From Streptococcus oralis (lineage in GTDB: Bacteria > Bacillota > Bacilli > Lactobacillales > Streptococcaceae): DNA of 64,000 bases. Each line of letters begins with the position of its first letter. The first letter of the stretch is position 1. Below, in pieces: positions 38,627 through 45,808 of the stretch. The notes beneath the pieces are model-generated. The model was not told the DNA's origin, did no database searches, and was given only the letters and a program-made list of their open reading frames with translations. Both the position numbers and the translations under genes were made by a program. The stretch lies in the NCBI RefSeq assembly GCF_016028255.1, contig NZ_CP065707.1:1379001-1443000 (forward strand), given 5' to 3'.

Positions 38627-40330
38627 ATGGCCTTAGAAGTAATTATGCCAAAAGCCGGCGTGGATATGACAGAAGGACAAATCGTCCAATGGAATAAGAA
38701 AGTCGGGGAATTTGTAAAAGAAGGAGAAATCCTTTTGGAAATCATGACTGACAAAGTCAGCATGGAATTAGAAGCCGAAGAAGATGGATACTTGATTGCC
38801 ATCCTCAAAGGAGATGGTGAAACTGTTCCAGTAACTGAAGTTATCGGTTATCTTGGCGAAGAAGGTGAAAACATCCCAACCGCTGGAGCGGCAGCGCCAG
38901 AATCAAAACCTGCACCTGCAGCTAGTGCCTCAAACGACGATGGTAAGAGTGATGATGCCTTTGATATCGTTGTGATTGGTGGAGGTCCTGCTGGTTACGT
39001 GGCAGCGATTAAAGCTGCCCAACTCGGTGGTAAGGTTGCTCTTGTTGAGAAATCTGAACTCGGTGGAACGTGCTTGAACCGTGGCTGTATCCCAACTAAG
39101 ACCTACCTTCATAACGCTGAAATCATCGAAAACATCGGTCATGCAGCAAACCGTGGTATCGTCATCGAAAATCCAAACTTCACTGTAGATATGGACAAAC
39201 TCCTTGAAACCAAGTCTAAGGTTGTCAATACTTTGGTAGGTGGAGTTGCAGGTCTTCTTCGTAGCTACGGAGTTACTGTTCATAAGGGAATTGGTACCAT
39301 CACCAAAGACAAGAATGTCTTGGTTAATGGTTCGGAATTGCTTGAAACCAAGAAAATCATCCTTGCTGGTGGTTCAAAAGTCAGCAAGATCAAAGTTCCT
39401 GGTATGGAATCATCACTCGTGATGACAAGTGACGACATTCTTGAAATGAACGAAGTTCCAGAAAGCCTCGTAATCATCGGTGGTGGCGTTGTCGGTATCG
39501 AACTCGGTCAGGCCTTCATGACATTTGGTTCAAAAGTGACTGTTATCGAAATGATGGACCGTATCGTTCCAGCTATGGATGCCGAAGTTTCTAAGAACCT
39601 TCGCTTGATCCTTGAGCGCAAAGGAATGACCATCTTAACAGGTACAAAACTGCAAGAAATTATCGAGGAAAATGGTCAACTTCGTATCAAGGTTGAAGGA
39701 AAAGACGATATCATCGCAAATAAAGCTCTTCTTTCAATCGGTCGTGTTCCAGATCTTGAAGGTATTGGCGAAGTTGAGTTTGAATTGGATCGTGGACGTA
39801 TCAAGGTTAATGAATACATGGAAACTTCTGTTCCAGGTATATATGCACCAGGTGATATCAATGGTACCAAGATGTTGGCTCACGCAGCCTTCCGTATGGG
39901 TGAAGTTGCCGCTGAAAATGCGCTTAAAGGAAATCACGTTGTAGCGAAACTTAACTTGACTCCTGCGGCCATTTACACTCTTCCTGAGGTAGCAGCTGTA
40001 GGTCTCACAGAAGAACAAGCCCGTGAGAAATACGATGTCGCTATCGGTAAATTCAACTTTGCAGCTAACGGTCGTGCCATTGCTTCAGATGCTGCTCAAG
40101 GTTTCGTAAAAGTTATCGCCGATAAGAAATACGGAGAAATCCTTGGTGTTCATATCATTGGTCCAGCAGCTGCAGAATTGATCAACGAAGCGTCAAGCAT
40201 TATCGAAATGGAAATCACTGTTGAAGAAATGCTGAAGACCATCCACGGACACCCAACCTACTCTGAAGTTATGTACGAAGCATTTGCAGATGTACTAGGA
40301 ATGGCCATCCATTCACCTAAGAAAAAATAA
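38627..40330 (+). CDS. pdhD: Dihydrolipoamide dehydrogenase E3 with N-terminal lipoyl domain
   Basis: 567 residues. Residues 1-80 are a lipoyl domain with the lipoylated lysine in MTDKVSMELEAEEDG (Lys43). After an alanine/proline linker (about 85-110) comes the flavoprotein: FAD site VVIGGGPAGYVAA, redox disulfide GGTCLNRGCIPTK, NAD site IIGGGVVGIELG, and the C-terminal interface with the His-Glu pair in HGHPTYSE. It reoxidises the lipoyl arm, and here it also carries that arm. AAGGAAG precedes the ATG. Confidence 0.96.
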   Translation: MALEVIMPKAGVDMTEGQIVQWNKKVGEFVKEGEILLEIMTDKVSMELEAEEDGYLIAILKGDGETVPVTEVIGYLGEEGENIPTAGAAAPESKPAPAASASNDDGKSDDAFDIVVIGGGPAGYVAAIKAAQLGGKVALVEKSELGGTCLNRGCIPTKTYLHNAEIIENIGHAANRGIVIENPNFTVDMDKLLETKSKVVNTLVGGVAGLLRSYGVTVHKGIGTITKDKNVLVNGSELLETKKIILAGGSKVSKIKVPGMESSLVMTSDDILEMNEVPESLVIIGGGVVGIELGQAFMTFGSKVTVIEMMDRIVPAMDAEVSKNLRLILERKGMTILTGTKLQEIIEENGQLRIKVEGKDDIIANKALLSIGRVPDLEGIGEVEFELDRGRIKVNEYMETSVPGIYAPGDINGTKMLAHAAFRMGEVAAENALKGNHVVAKLNLTPAAIYTLPEVAAVGLTEEQAREKYDVAIGKFNFAANGRAIASDAAQGFVKVIADKKYGEILGVHIIGPAAAELINEASSIIEMEITVEEMLKTIHGHPTYSEVMYEAFADVLGMAIHSPKKK

Positions 40331-40388
40331 AACGAAGATAGATTAGACTGGAAGGTTATTTCCAGTCTCTATCGTATAAAGGGATATC

Positions 40389-41378
40389 ATGAAATATATT
40401 ATCAATCATTCAAACGACACCACCTTTAATATTGCCTTGGAAGAATATGCCTTTAAACACCTACTTGATGAGGATCAAATCTTCCTTCTTTGGATTAACA
40501 AACCTTCTATCATTGTTGGTCGTCACCAGAACACTATCGAAGAAATCAACCGTGATTATGTTCGCGAAAATGGGATTGAGGTAGTCCGCCGTATCAGTGG
40601 TGGTGGTGCTGTTTATCACGATTTAAACAACCTCAACTACACCATCATTTCAAAAGAAGACGAAAACAAGGCCTTTGACTTCAAGAGCTTCTCAACTCCA
40701 GTAATCAATACCTTGGCTCAACTCGGTGTTAAAGCTGAGTTCACAGGCCGTAATGACCTAGAAATTGATGGCAAAAAATTCTGTGGCAATGCCCAAGCCT
40801 ATATCAATGGACGTATCATGCACCACGGTTGCTTGTTATTTGACGTTGATTTATCAGTCCTTGCTAATGCCCTCAAGGTTTCAAAGGACAAATTTGAGTC
40901 AAAAGGTGTGAAATCCGTCCGTGCTCGTGTGACCAATATTATCGATGAATTACCAGAAAAGATCACAGTTGAAGAATTCCGTGATTTGCTATTGGAATAC
41001 ATGAAAAAAGAGTACCCAGAGATGACTGAGTACACTTTTTCTGAGCAAGAAATGGCGGAAATCAATCGCATCAAGGATACCAAGTTTGGTACTTGGGACT
41101 GGAACTACGGTAAATCACCTGAATTTAACGTCCGTCGTGGAACAAAATTCACTAGTGGTAAGGTTGAAGTCTTCGCTAACGTCATTGAATCAAAAATCCA
41201 AGATATCAAGATTTATGGTGACTTCTTTGGTATCGAAGATGTTGCTGCAGTAGAAGATGTCCTTCGTGGAGTGAAATACGAACGCGAAGATGTTCTTAAG
41301 GCCTTAGAAACTATTGACATCACACGCTACTTTGCTGGTATTAGCCGAGAAGAAATCGCTGAAGCAGTAGTGGGGTAA
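40389..41378 (+). CDS. lplA: Lipoate-protein ligase
   Basis: 329 residues; attaches lipoate (via lipoyl-AMP) to lipoyl domains. The motif RRISGGGAVYHDLNNLNYTI and GRNDLEIDGKKFCGNAQAY are the substrate-binding parts, with a C-terminal accessory domain (from about 250). Directly downstream of the lipoyl-bearing E3 in the same operon, its target is clear. Terminator at 41383. Confidence 0.95.
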   Translation: MKYIINHSNDTTFNIALEEYAFKHLLDEDQIFLLWINKPSIIVGRHQNTIEEINRDYVRENGIEVVRRISGGGAVYHDLNNLNYTIISKEDENKAFDFKSFSTPVINTLAQLGVKAEFTGRNDLEIDGKKFCGNAQAYINGRIMHHGCLLFDVDLSVLANALKVSKDKFESKGVKSVRARVTNIIDELPEKITVEEFRDLLLEYMKKEYPEMTEYTFSEQEMAEINRIKDTKFGTWDWNYGKSPEFNVRRGTKFTSGKVEVFANVIESKIQDIKIYGDFFGIEDVAAVEDVLRGVKYEREDVLKALETIDITRYFAGISREEIAEAVVG

Positions 41379-41382
41379 GGAA

Positions 41383-41415
41383 AAAAGAGTCCATTTATGA
41401 TGGATTCTTTTATTA
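41383..41415 (+). terminator. Terminator of the pdh-lplA operon
   Basis: AAAAGAGTCCAT (41383-41394) pairs with ATGGATTCTTTT (41400-41411). Confidence 0.85.
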
Positions 41416-41484
41416 GGTTTAAATTTAATAATTAAGCTGATTAGATTATAATAGTAATGGAAAATGAAAAGGAGTTATTCATTA

Positions 41485-42126
41485 ATGTTAGAAATTCCAG
41501 TAGAAAGTCTTAATCTATTTGAACAGTTAGACCGCAATGTTGTTGCTTTTTATAGAAATGAAGAAATTTCTCAAACTGAAAGTTTAAATATAAGCATTAC
41601 ACAAGAACATTATGATATGAAATACAAAGAGCTTCAGCCTTTAGGATACCAGGCTGTTCAAATACCTTTAGGAATAGCTTTAGATAATGTAATCCAGCAA
41701 GCTCATTTTCAAAATCTTATAATTGGCGGTCTTCTTCCTGATGAAATCAAAGTAAACAAAGAGGACTTAATGCCTTTGAAAGACATTGTTGATAGTTTTT
41801 GTATTATGTACGCTGCAGCAAATAACCGACTGGAAAATGGTAAAGCTTATGAACTGATGAAGGATAAGACAGTGTATTTTATTGGTAAACTGTTGACTGA
41901 CAGTCTTAAAAAGGGTGACGAAATTTCGTATATGGGAATCGAAAGAGAATCAGCTGATGGAACTTCTTATGAAGCAGTAAAATGCTTTCTAACTAAAGAG
42001 AGCGCTGAGCAATATAATGATGCAAAAAGACCAGTAAGCCACGCAAATTTAGCTTATCTGAAAGCCTTTTGGGGTAATCCAGTAATAATCGAGCCCCATC
42101 GTAACTACTGGATTGAGTTTAAATAA
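41485..42126 (+). CDS. Unknown protein, possibly SseB-like at the C terminus
   Basis: 213 residues from ATG 41485, which has AAAAGGAG about 10 bases upstream; an in-frame ATG at 41464 has no ribosome site. Cytoplasmic, no motifs I can name. The C-terminal part (YEAVKCFLTKESAEQYNDAK and NPVIIEPHRNYWIEF) loosely recalls SseB-type domains. It is the last plus-strand gene before dif and is convergent with xerS, sharing a terminator. Confidence 0.6.
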   Translation: MLEIPVESLNLFEQLDRNVVAFYRNEEISQTESLNISITQEHYDMKYKELQPLGYQAVQIPLGIALDNVIQQAHFQNLIIGGLLPDEIKVNKEDLMPLKDIVDSFCIMYAAANNRLENGKAYELMKDKTVYFIGKLLTDSLKKGDEISYMGIERESADGTSYEAVKCFLTKESAEQYNDAKRPVSHANLAYLKAFWGNPVIIEPHRNYWIEFK

Positions 42127-42128
42127 AC

Positions 42129-42167
42129 AAAAAACGAAAGATAATAGAAATTGGTCTTTCGTTTTTT
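42129..42167. terminator. Bidirectional terminator between the 41485 gene and xerS
   Basis: AAAAACGAAAGA pairs with TCTTTCGTTTTT (42155-42166). A-run on one side and T-run on the other allow it to serve both convergent genes. Confidence 0.85.
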
Positions 42168-42178
42168 AGCGATAGTTA

Positions 42179-42201
42179 GTTTACATAATTTATAATATGT
42201 A
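42179..42201 (+). repeat. 23-base near-palindrome, left copy
   Basis: AT-rich near-palindrome (arms TTACATA/TATGTAA). Its reverse complement occurs with one mismatch at 45781-45803. It lies directly after the xerS stop codon. Confidence 0.55.
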
Positions 42202-42205
42202 ATAC

Positions 42206-43276
42206 TTATAAACTATCCAAGGCATTCTTTTGTTCATCATTGACGATATGGGTATAGAGGTCAGTGACTTGTGTACTGGCGTGTCCTAGCTGATGGCTGA
42301 CCAAAACTTGCGATTTAGTAGCATCATAGAGCCTAGTCGCCAGAGTATGGCGTAGTTTGTGGGGAGTTACACGGACTTTGAAGTCCTCAGAGTACTTAGC
42401 AACCATTTTCTCAACGCTGGAGGCATCGATACGATTGGGAACACCACGATATAAGGTCAGAAAGAGTGCTGTATCCGTCTTTTCCGTCTTATAGCGTTGA
42501 TTTCGAATGGCTAGATAATTTTCAAGATAAGGCTTGGCAAAGGCAGCGACATTGACCGAGTCACGTTTGCCACCTTTTCGAGTGACATCGATAACCATCA
42601 TTTTGAGATTGAGATCTCTTAGATCCAGATTAACAGCTTCAGATAGGCGGACACCAGACGCTAGGAGAAGGGCGATAATGGCCAAATCACGTTCCTTATT
42701 TTTATTAAAGGAGGATAAGGCACGATTTGAGAGCTGGTTTGGATACTCTTGGTTGATATAAGTCAGAAAACCTTCTGTTTCATCACCTAGAAAGAGCTTT
42801 TGCTTGATGTTTTCAGCTCTGGCAGCAAGAGTTTCTTTCTTTTTCTTGGTTGAAACTTTCTTCATTACATTACGATAGAAATAGGGTTCTCCCTGGTCGT
42901 TTTCAACCTCCTCTGTTAGATACTTGTAAAGACTAGAAAGTGCCGACAAAGTCCGATTAATGGTCGTCTGAGAAACGCCTTGTTTGGTTGTATTGGCATT
43001 CAGCAAAGGTCGTTCTCTTAGATATAGGATAAAGGATTCCATATCTTTCTTTGACATGTTTTCCAAGACCGATAAAGGAATATCAGCCATTTTATCAGCA
43101 TTTGAAATCCCAGACTCTAAAACCCAGCTGAAAAATCGGTCATATTCCTTGAGGTATTCGTACAAGGTTGTAAAGCTATAGGGGACAGCAAGCTTAGATT
43201 GGTAGTATTCCAGAACATACCAGGGCATGATTTGTTTTAGTTTGTCGATTCGTTCTAGTAAAATCTCACGTTTCAT
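42206..43276 (-). CDS. xerS: Tyrosine recombinase XerS
   Basis: 356 residues. Resolves chromosome dimers at dif as the single recombinase of streptococci, replacing XerC/XerD. The N-terminal SAM-like domain covers about 1-150; the catalytic domain has R in [15 protein letters not shown], the HxxR box in [16 protein letters not shown] in [14 protein letters not shown] and the nucleophile in DLYTHI. Its promoter overlaps the dif site, so binding of XerS there may affect its own expression. GGAGAAAATAC precedes the ATG. Confidence 0.97.
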   Translation of the reverse strand: MKREILLERIDKLKQIMPWYVLEYYQSKLAVPYSFTTLYEYLKEYDRFFSWVLESGISNADKMADIPLSVLENMSKKDMESFILYLRERPLLNANTTKQGVSQTTINRTLSALSSLYKYLTEEVENDQGEPYFYRNVMKKVSTKKKKETLAARAENIKQKLFLGDETEGFLTYINQEYPNQLSNRALSSFNKNKERDLAIIALLLASGVRLSEAVNLDLRDLNLKMMVIDVTRKGGKRDSVNVAAFAKPYLENYLAIRNQRYKTEKTDTALFLTLYRGVPNRIDASSVEKMVAKYSEDFKVRVTPHKLRHTLATRLYDATKSQVLVSHQLGHASTQVTDLYTHIVNDEQKNALDSL

Positions 43277-43305
43277 GTATTTTCTCCATAATTAAGTCTA
43301 CTAGT

Positions 43306-43334
43306 AGTATAGCATAGACATATTTATTTTTCAA
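43306..43334 (-). promoter_or_regulatory. xerS: xerS promoter
   Basis: On the minus strand TTGAAA (43334-43329), 17 bases, TATACT (43311-43306) with TGC ahead (extended -10). The -35 is inside dif. Confidence 0.75.
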
Positions 43335-43359
43335 GAAAATTATAGTTTTTCGGAAAGAT
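43328..43359 (-). other. dif site of the XerS system (difSL)
   Basis: On the minus strand the sequence starts ATCTTTCCGAAAAACTATAA and continues TTTTCTTGAAAA, which is the 31-32 base streptococcal/lactococcal dif as I remember it, with its typical asymmetric arms. As in other streptococci it lies just upstream of xerS. It marks the zone where replication ends. Confidence 0.92.
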
Positions 43360-43418
43360 GTTATAAGAAACTTAAAAACAGAAGTCTAACTTTATTCCAT
43401 TTATTCTGAACTACTTTA

Positions 43419-43709
43419 TTAAATTTCATCATACTTGAGTAACATATTCGGAATCTTTGCTTCAAGACTCTTGCGAACTTTACCTTTAATTGCAGTGTCC
43501 ATTTGGCTATTTATGCTTGTGATGGTTGATTTGGTTTCTGTAGCAATTTTTTCAGCTGCCATATTAAAGTTTTCTTTTAATTTATTTTTTGCTGATATTG
43601 CTAACCTTGCTTCCGTAATAATTCGGTTTCTTTCCATCATTCGATACATTTGTTTCAGTGCATATTGATATTCTTCATCAGTGTAGTATTCATTCATTGG
43701 CGCTTGCAT
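43419..43709 (-). CDS. Small helical protein, candidate type VII partner (TlaA-like)
   Basis: 96 residues, predicted to be two long helices without signal peptide (YTDEEYQYALKQMYRMMERN; NMAAEKIATETKSTITSINS). Size, helix-hairpin shape and position resemble the small WXG100-like partners (TlaA1/TlaA2 for TslA, Lap proteins for LXG toxins) that build the composite secretion signal. Its start lies inside the upstream gene (20-base overlap), so it is made together with it. No sequence match to a named family is claimed. Confidence 0.6.
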   Translation of the reverse strand: MQAPMNEYYTDEEYQYALKQMYRMMERNRIITEARLAISAKNKLKENFNMAAEKIATETKSTITSINSQMDTAIKGKVRKSLEAKIPNMLLKYDEI

Positions 43710-44082
43710 AATCTCTCCTTAGTTTGTGAAATTCTTCGTCTAAATCATTTCTTTTTTTGCGAAACTCGTTATCGTATTTTTCTCTCTCATCTTCGAGTTT
43801 AATTCTACGTTCTCTGTATACCTGATCTGAAAAGTGTCTCATATTTTCTATTTCTGTAAAGTAGTCTCTAACATCATCAGCACTTGACGAAAATTTTCTC
43901 AAGATTTGATACATTTTATCAACTTCTTCGGATATCAGTTTTTCTAAGTTTGCATTTCGTTCGTCTAGATCGAGTGCTTTGTTATCGAGTTTCTTCTTTT
44001 CTTGATAATATTGGTCTTCTAGAGCAAATAGTTCTCTTTCTTTCTCTCTTATTTCTTCCCATTTTACATCTTTTCTTTCCAT
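43690..44082 (-). CDS. Coiled-coil protein, candidate type VII partner (TlaA-like)
   Basis: 130 residues, highly charged and helical throughout (WEEIREKERELFALEDQYYQ; DEREKYDNEFRKKRNDLDEE). It overlaps the lipase gene by 19 bases and the 96-residue gene by 20, giving a tightly coupled set. In the S. aureus TslA system two small helical proteins encoded beside the lipase bind its C-terminal domain for export; this protein and the next fit that part. The exact pairing is inference. Confidence 0.6.
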   Translation of the reverse strand: MERKDVKWEEIREKERELFALEDQYYQEKKKLDNKALDLDERNANLEKLISEEVDKMYQILRKFSSSADDVRDYFTEIENMRHFSDQVYRERRIKLEDEREKYDNEFRKKRNDLDEEFHKLRRDYASANE

Positions 44083-45223
44083 TGTCGAAACTCCTTGGCT
44101 AATTGCTTGTCTGTTGCTACTGTTTTTTCGATGACTTCCTGTAATTGTTGATCCATATTTTCAAATGCTTGGGCGGAAGCATTCATCTTAGTGGCTGTTT
44201 GATTTGTCTCTGCCTGAAACGTATCGATAAACTGTGCTTGAGTGATACCTTGGCTAGCAAAAAGGGCCTCAACCTCATAGGGAGCTAAGGCTGTGTAGCT
44301 TGAAAAGTCGATTTTTGACCAAATTTCTTGTAATTCTTGATTTGCTTTTTTGGCTAAGGCGCTGACTTCATCAGCTCCAGTTCTTGCTGCTGTAGCCATA
44401 GATGATGATAGGATAGAACCTTGAGCTGCATCTAAGTATATTTTCTCAGAGCTACTAATGCCACCTGATGACCATTTTGATTTCAAGTCCTTGTAATGAG
44501 CCATTCCTCGGAGACTGTTGGCATAGGCTCGATAAACGCCACTGATTAAGGGTTTCCCTCCTTTGCCATCTACAAGTTGACCAGTTACAGGATCAAACTC
44601 CCAGTCACCAATTTTATGACTCGAACCATCAAGCCAGTGAATCGTACTAGGCATAGAATTTGTAGTGGTAGTATTATACCATTCTGGATGGTTAAAATCA
44701 TTCCAGACTACTACGTCATCATTTTTTCTACGGTAATCTATAAACATAGAAGGGTTACTTTCAATAAATGCTTTTTCTTTCAATGAAAGGGCTCCATATT
44801 TAAACCAAGCATTAAAGGTGGTTGTAGGTATGTGATATTTAGCCCCTACTTTAAGCATATAAGCCCCTTGTGAATAGCCCGATAGTTGACTAACTTCATA
44901 TCTGGGATCATCCATAATCTCTTTTACGAATTGGTCAGCAACCTTATATTGTGGAGATAAATAAGTTTGCCTTGCAATTATGGCACTATTGACGTCGCGT
45001 GAGCTGAACATAGTTTTATTCACCGGACTATCAGGATCCGTTCCAGTAGCAATCACAGCTACATTTTTATAATAGTGTTAGTTTCATCCGAAGATAACTT
45101 ATCATTTGTTTTGGCTACAACTTTCTTTTCAACTTCCCTTTCAGCATATTCAAAATTTACACTATAAACATTTTTTCCGTGATTTAATTCATTGAGTTGT
45201 TTATCAGTATAAGTGTATACCAT
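44064..45223 (-). pseudogene. TslA-like lipase with C-terminal helical domain, frameshifted
   Basis: Restored, the protein has 386 residues. ATG 45223 starts MVYTYTDKQLNELNHGKNVY; the frame runs into TAG at 45061-45059, while the rest continues in the next frame from about 45066. One extra base in the five-T run (plus strand, 45064-45068) joins them. The main part is lipase-like: nucleophile elbow LSGYSQGAYML (Ser about 118), candidate Asp in KNDDVVVWNDF and His in GSSHKIGDWEF. From about residue 270 it is all helical (TARTGADEVSALAKKANQEL ... EKTVATDKQLAKEF), as in a WXG/LXG-type export domain, but at the C terminus. This reversed order matches TslA, a type VII-secreted phospholipase of Bacillota. 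It may be inactive here. Confidence 0.65.
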
Positions 45224-45654
45224 TAATATTCTCCTTCTGAACCATCTGAATAAATAATTTTTGTGAGTTTACTAGTCTTACCCAAGTGACTATTTAAAAA
45301 TTCTCGGTCCTCTTTTCTATTCTCTCTCTCTAAAGATACATCAGAAATACGTTTATCTTTTTTTGAATAATTAATTTTATATTTTATGCTTCTCTCGTTA
45401 AAATATAGTTCAACTACGCAAGTCCAACTTCCTGGAGGATTTGTGTAGTTTGCATTAGAAAATCTAATTTCTTCAATACCCTCATAACTATCTTTTAAAG
45501 TTTCAACCAAACTAACTTCGTACTCTCTATTTCGACGCTCTTCTTGAGACTTCCCTAACATACTAAACATAAAAACACCTCCTGCTGTAATGAATGCAAC
45601 TAACAAAACGATTAGTAGCCTTTTATGACTTTTTTTAATTCCAGAATTGTTCAT
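45223..45654 (-). CDS. Membrane-anchored extracellular protein, candidate immunity to the lipase
   Basis: 143 residues: short basic start, one membrane helix (LLIVLLVAFITAGGVFMFSML, about 14-34), then a soluble outer domain with GIEEIRFSNANYTNPPGSW and RSIKYKINYSKKDKRISDVS, like small cystatin-like extracellular domains. No lipobox. Its stop TAA overlaps the lipase ATG by one base (TAATG), so the two are translationally coupled, as for immunity-toxin pairs. In S. aureus the TslA immunity protein TilA is a surface lipoprotein; this would be a membrane-anchored counterpart. AAAAAGGAG precedes the ATG. Confidence 0.55.
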   Translation of the reverse strand: MNNSGIKKSHKRLLIVLLVAFITAGGVFMFSMLGKSQEERRNREYEVSLVETLKDSYEGIEEIRFSNANYTNPPGSWTCVVELYFNERSIKYKINYSKKDKRISDVSLERENRKEDREFLNSHLGKTSKLTKIIYSDGSEGEY

Positions 45655-45677
45655 TTGAGTTTTTCTCCTTTTTCTTA

Positions 45678-45683
45678 TTATAC
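45678..45683 (-). promoter_or_regulatory. -10 of the lipase cassette
   Basis: TATAAT on the minus strand, about 24 bases before the immunity-candidate ATG; the -35 region is AT-rich and unclear. Confidence 0.5.
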
Positions 45684-45715
45684 TATATTTTAATTAATTT
45701 TAACGATATAAGAAG

Positions 45716-45748
45716 TAAAAACCGATCTCTGCGCGAGAATCGGTTTCT
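45716..45748 (-). terminator. Terminator of the ClC gene
   Basis: On the minus strand AAACCGAT...ATCGGTTTTT with an inner TCTC/GAGA stem. It separates the core ClC gene from the lipase cassette. Confidence 0.85.
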
Positions 45749-45780
45749 AAAGTAATTTATTGAAAATCCTGAACTTAAAA

Positions 45781-45803
45781 TACATAATATAAATTATGTA
45801 AAC
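45781..45803 (-). repeat. 23-base near-palindrome, right copy
   Basis: Inverted copy of 42179-42201 with one mismatch; inner TACATAAT/ATTATGTA is a perfect palindrome. It lies 5 bases past the ClC stop codon. A 13-base piece (AAATTATGTAAAC) also occurs at 37214-37226. Confidence 0.55.
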
Positions 45804-45808
45804 GTCAC

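Noticed and set aside
42179..45803. Cassette as an IMEX-type element integrated at dif
   Set aside because: Only one dif copy was found and there is no integrase or conjugation gene inside; adjacency alone is not enough.
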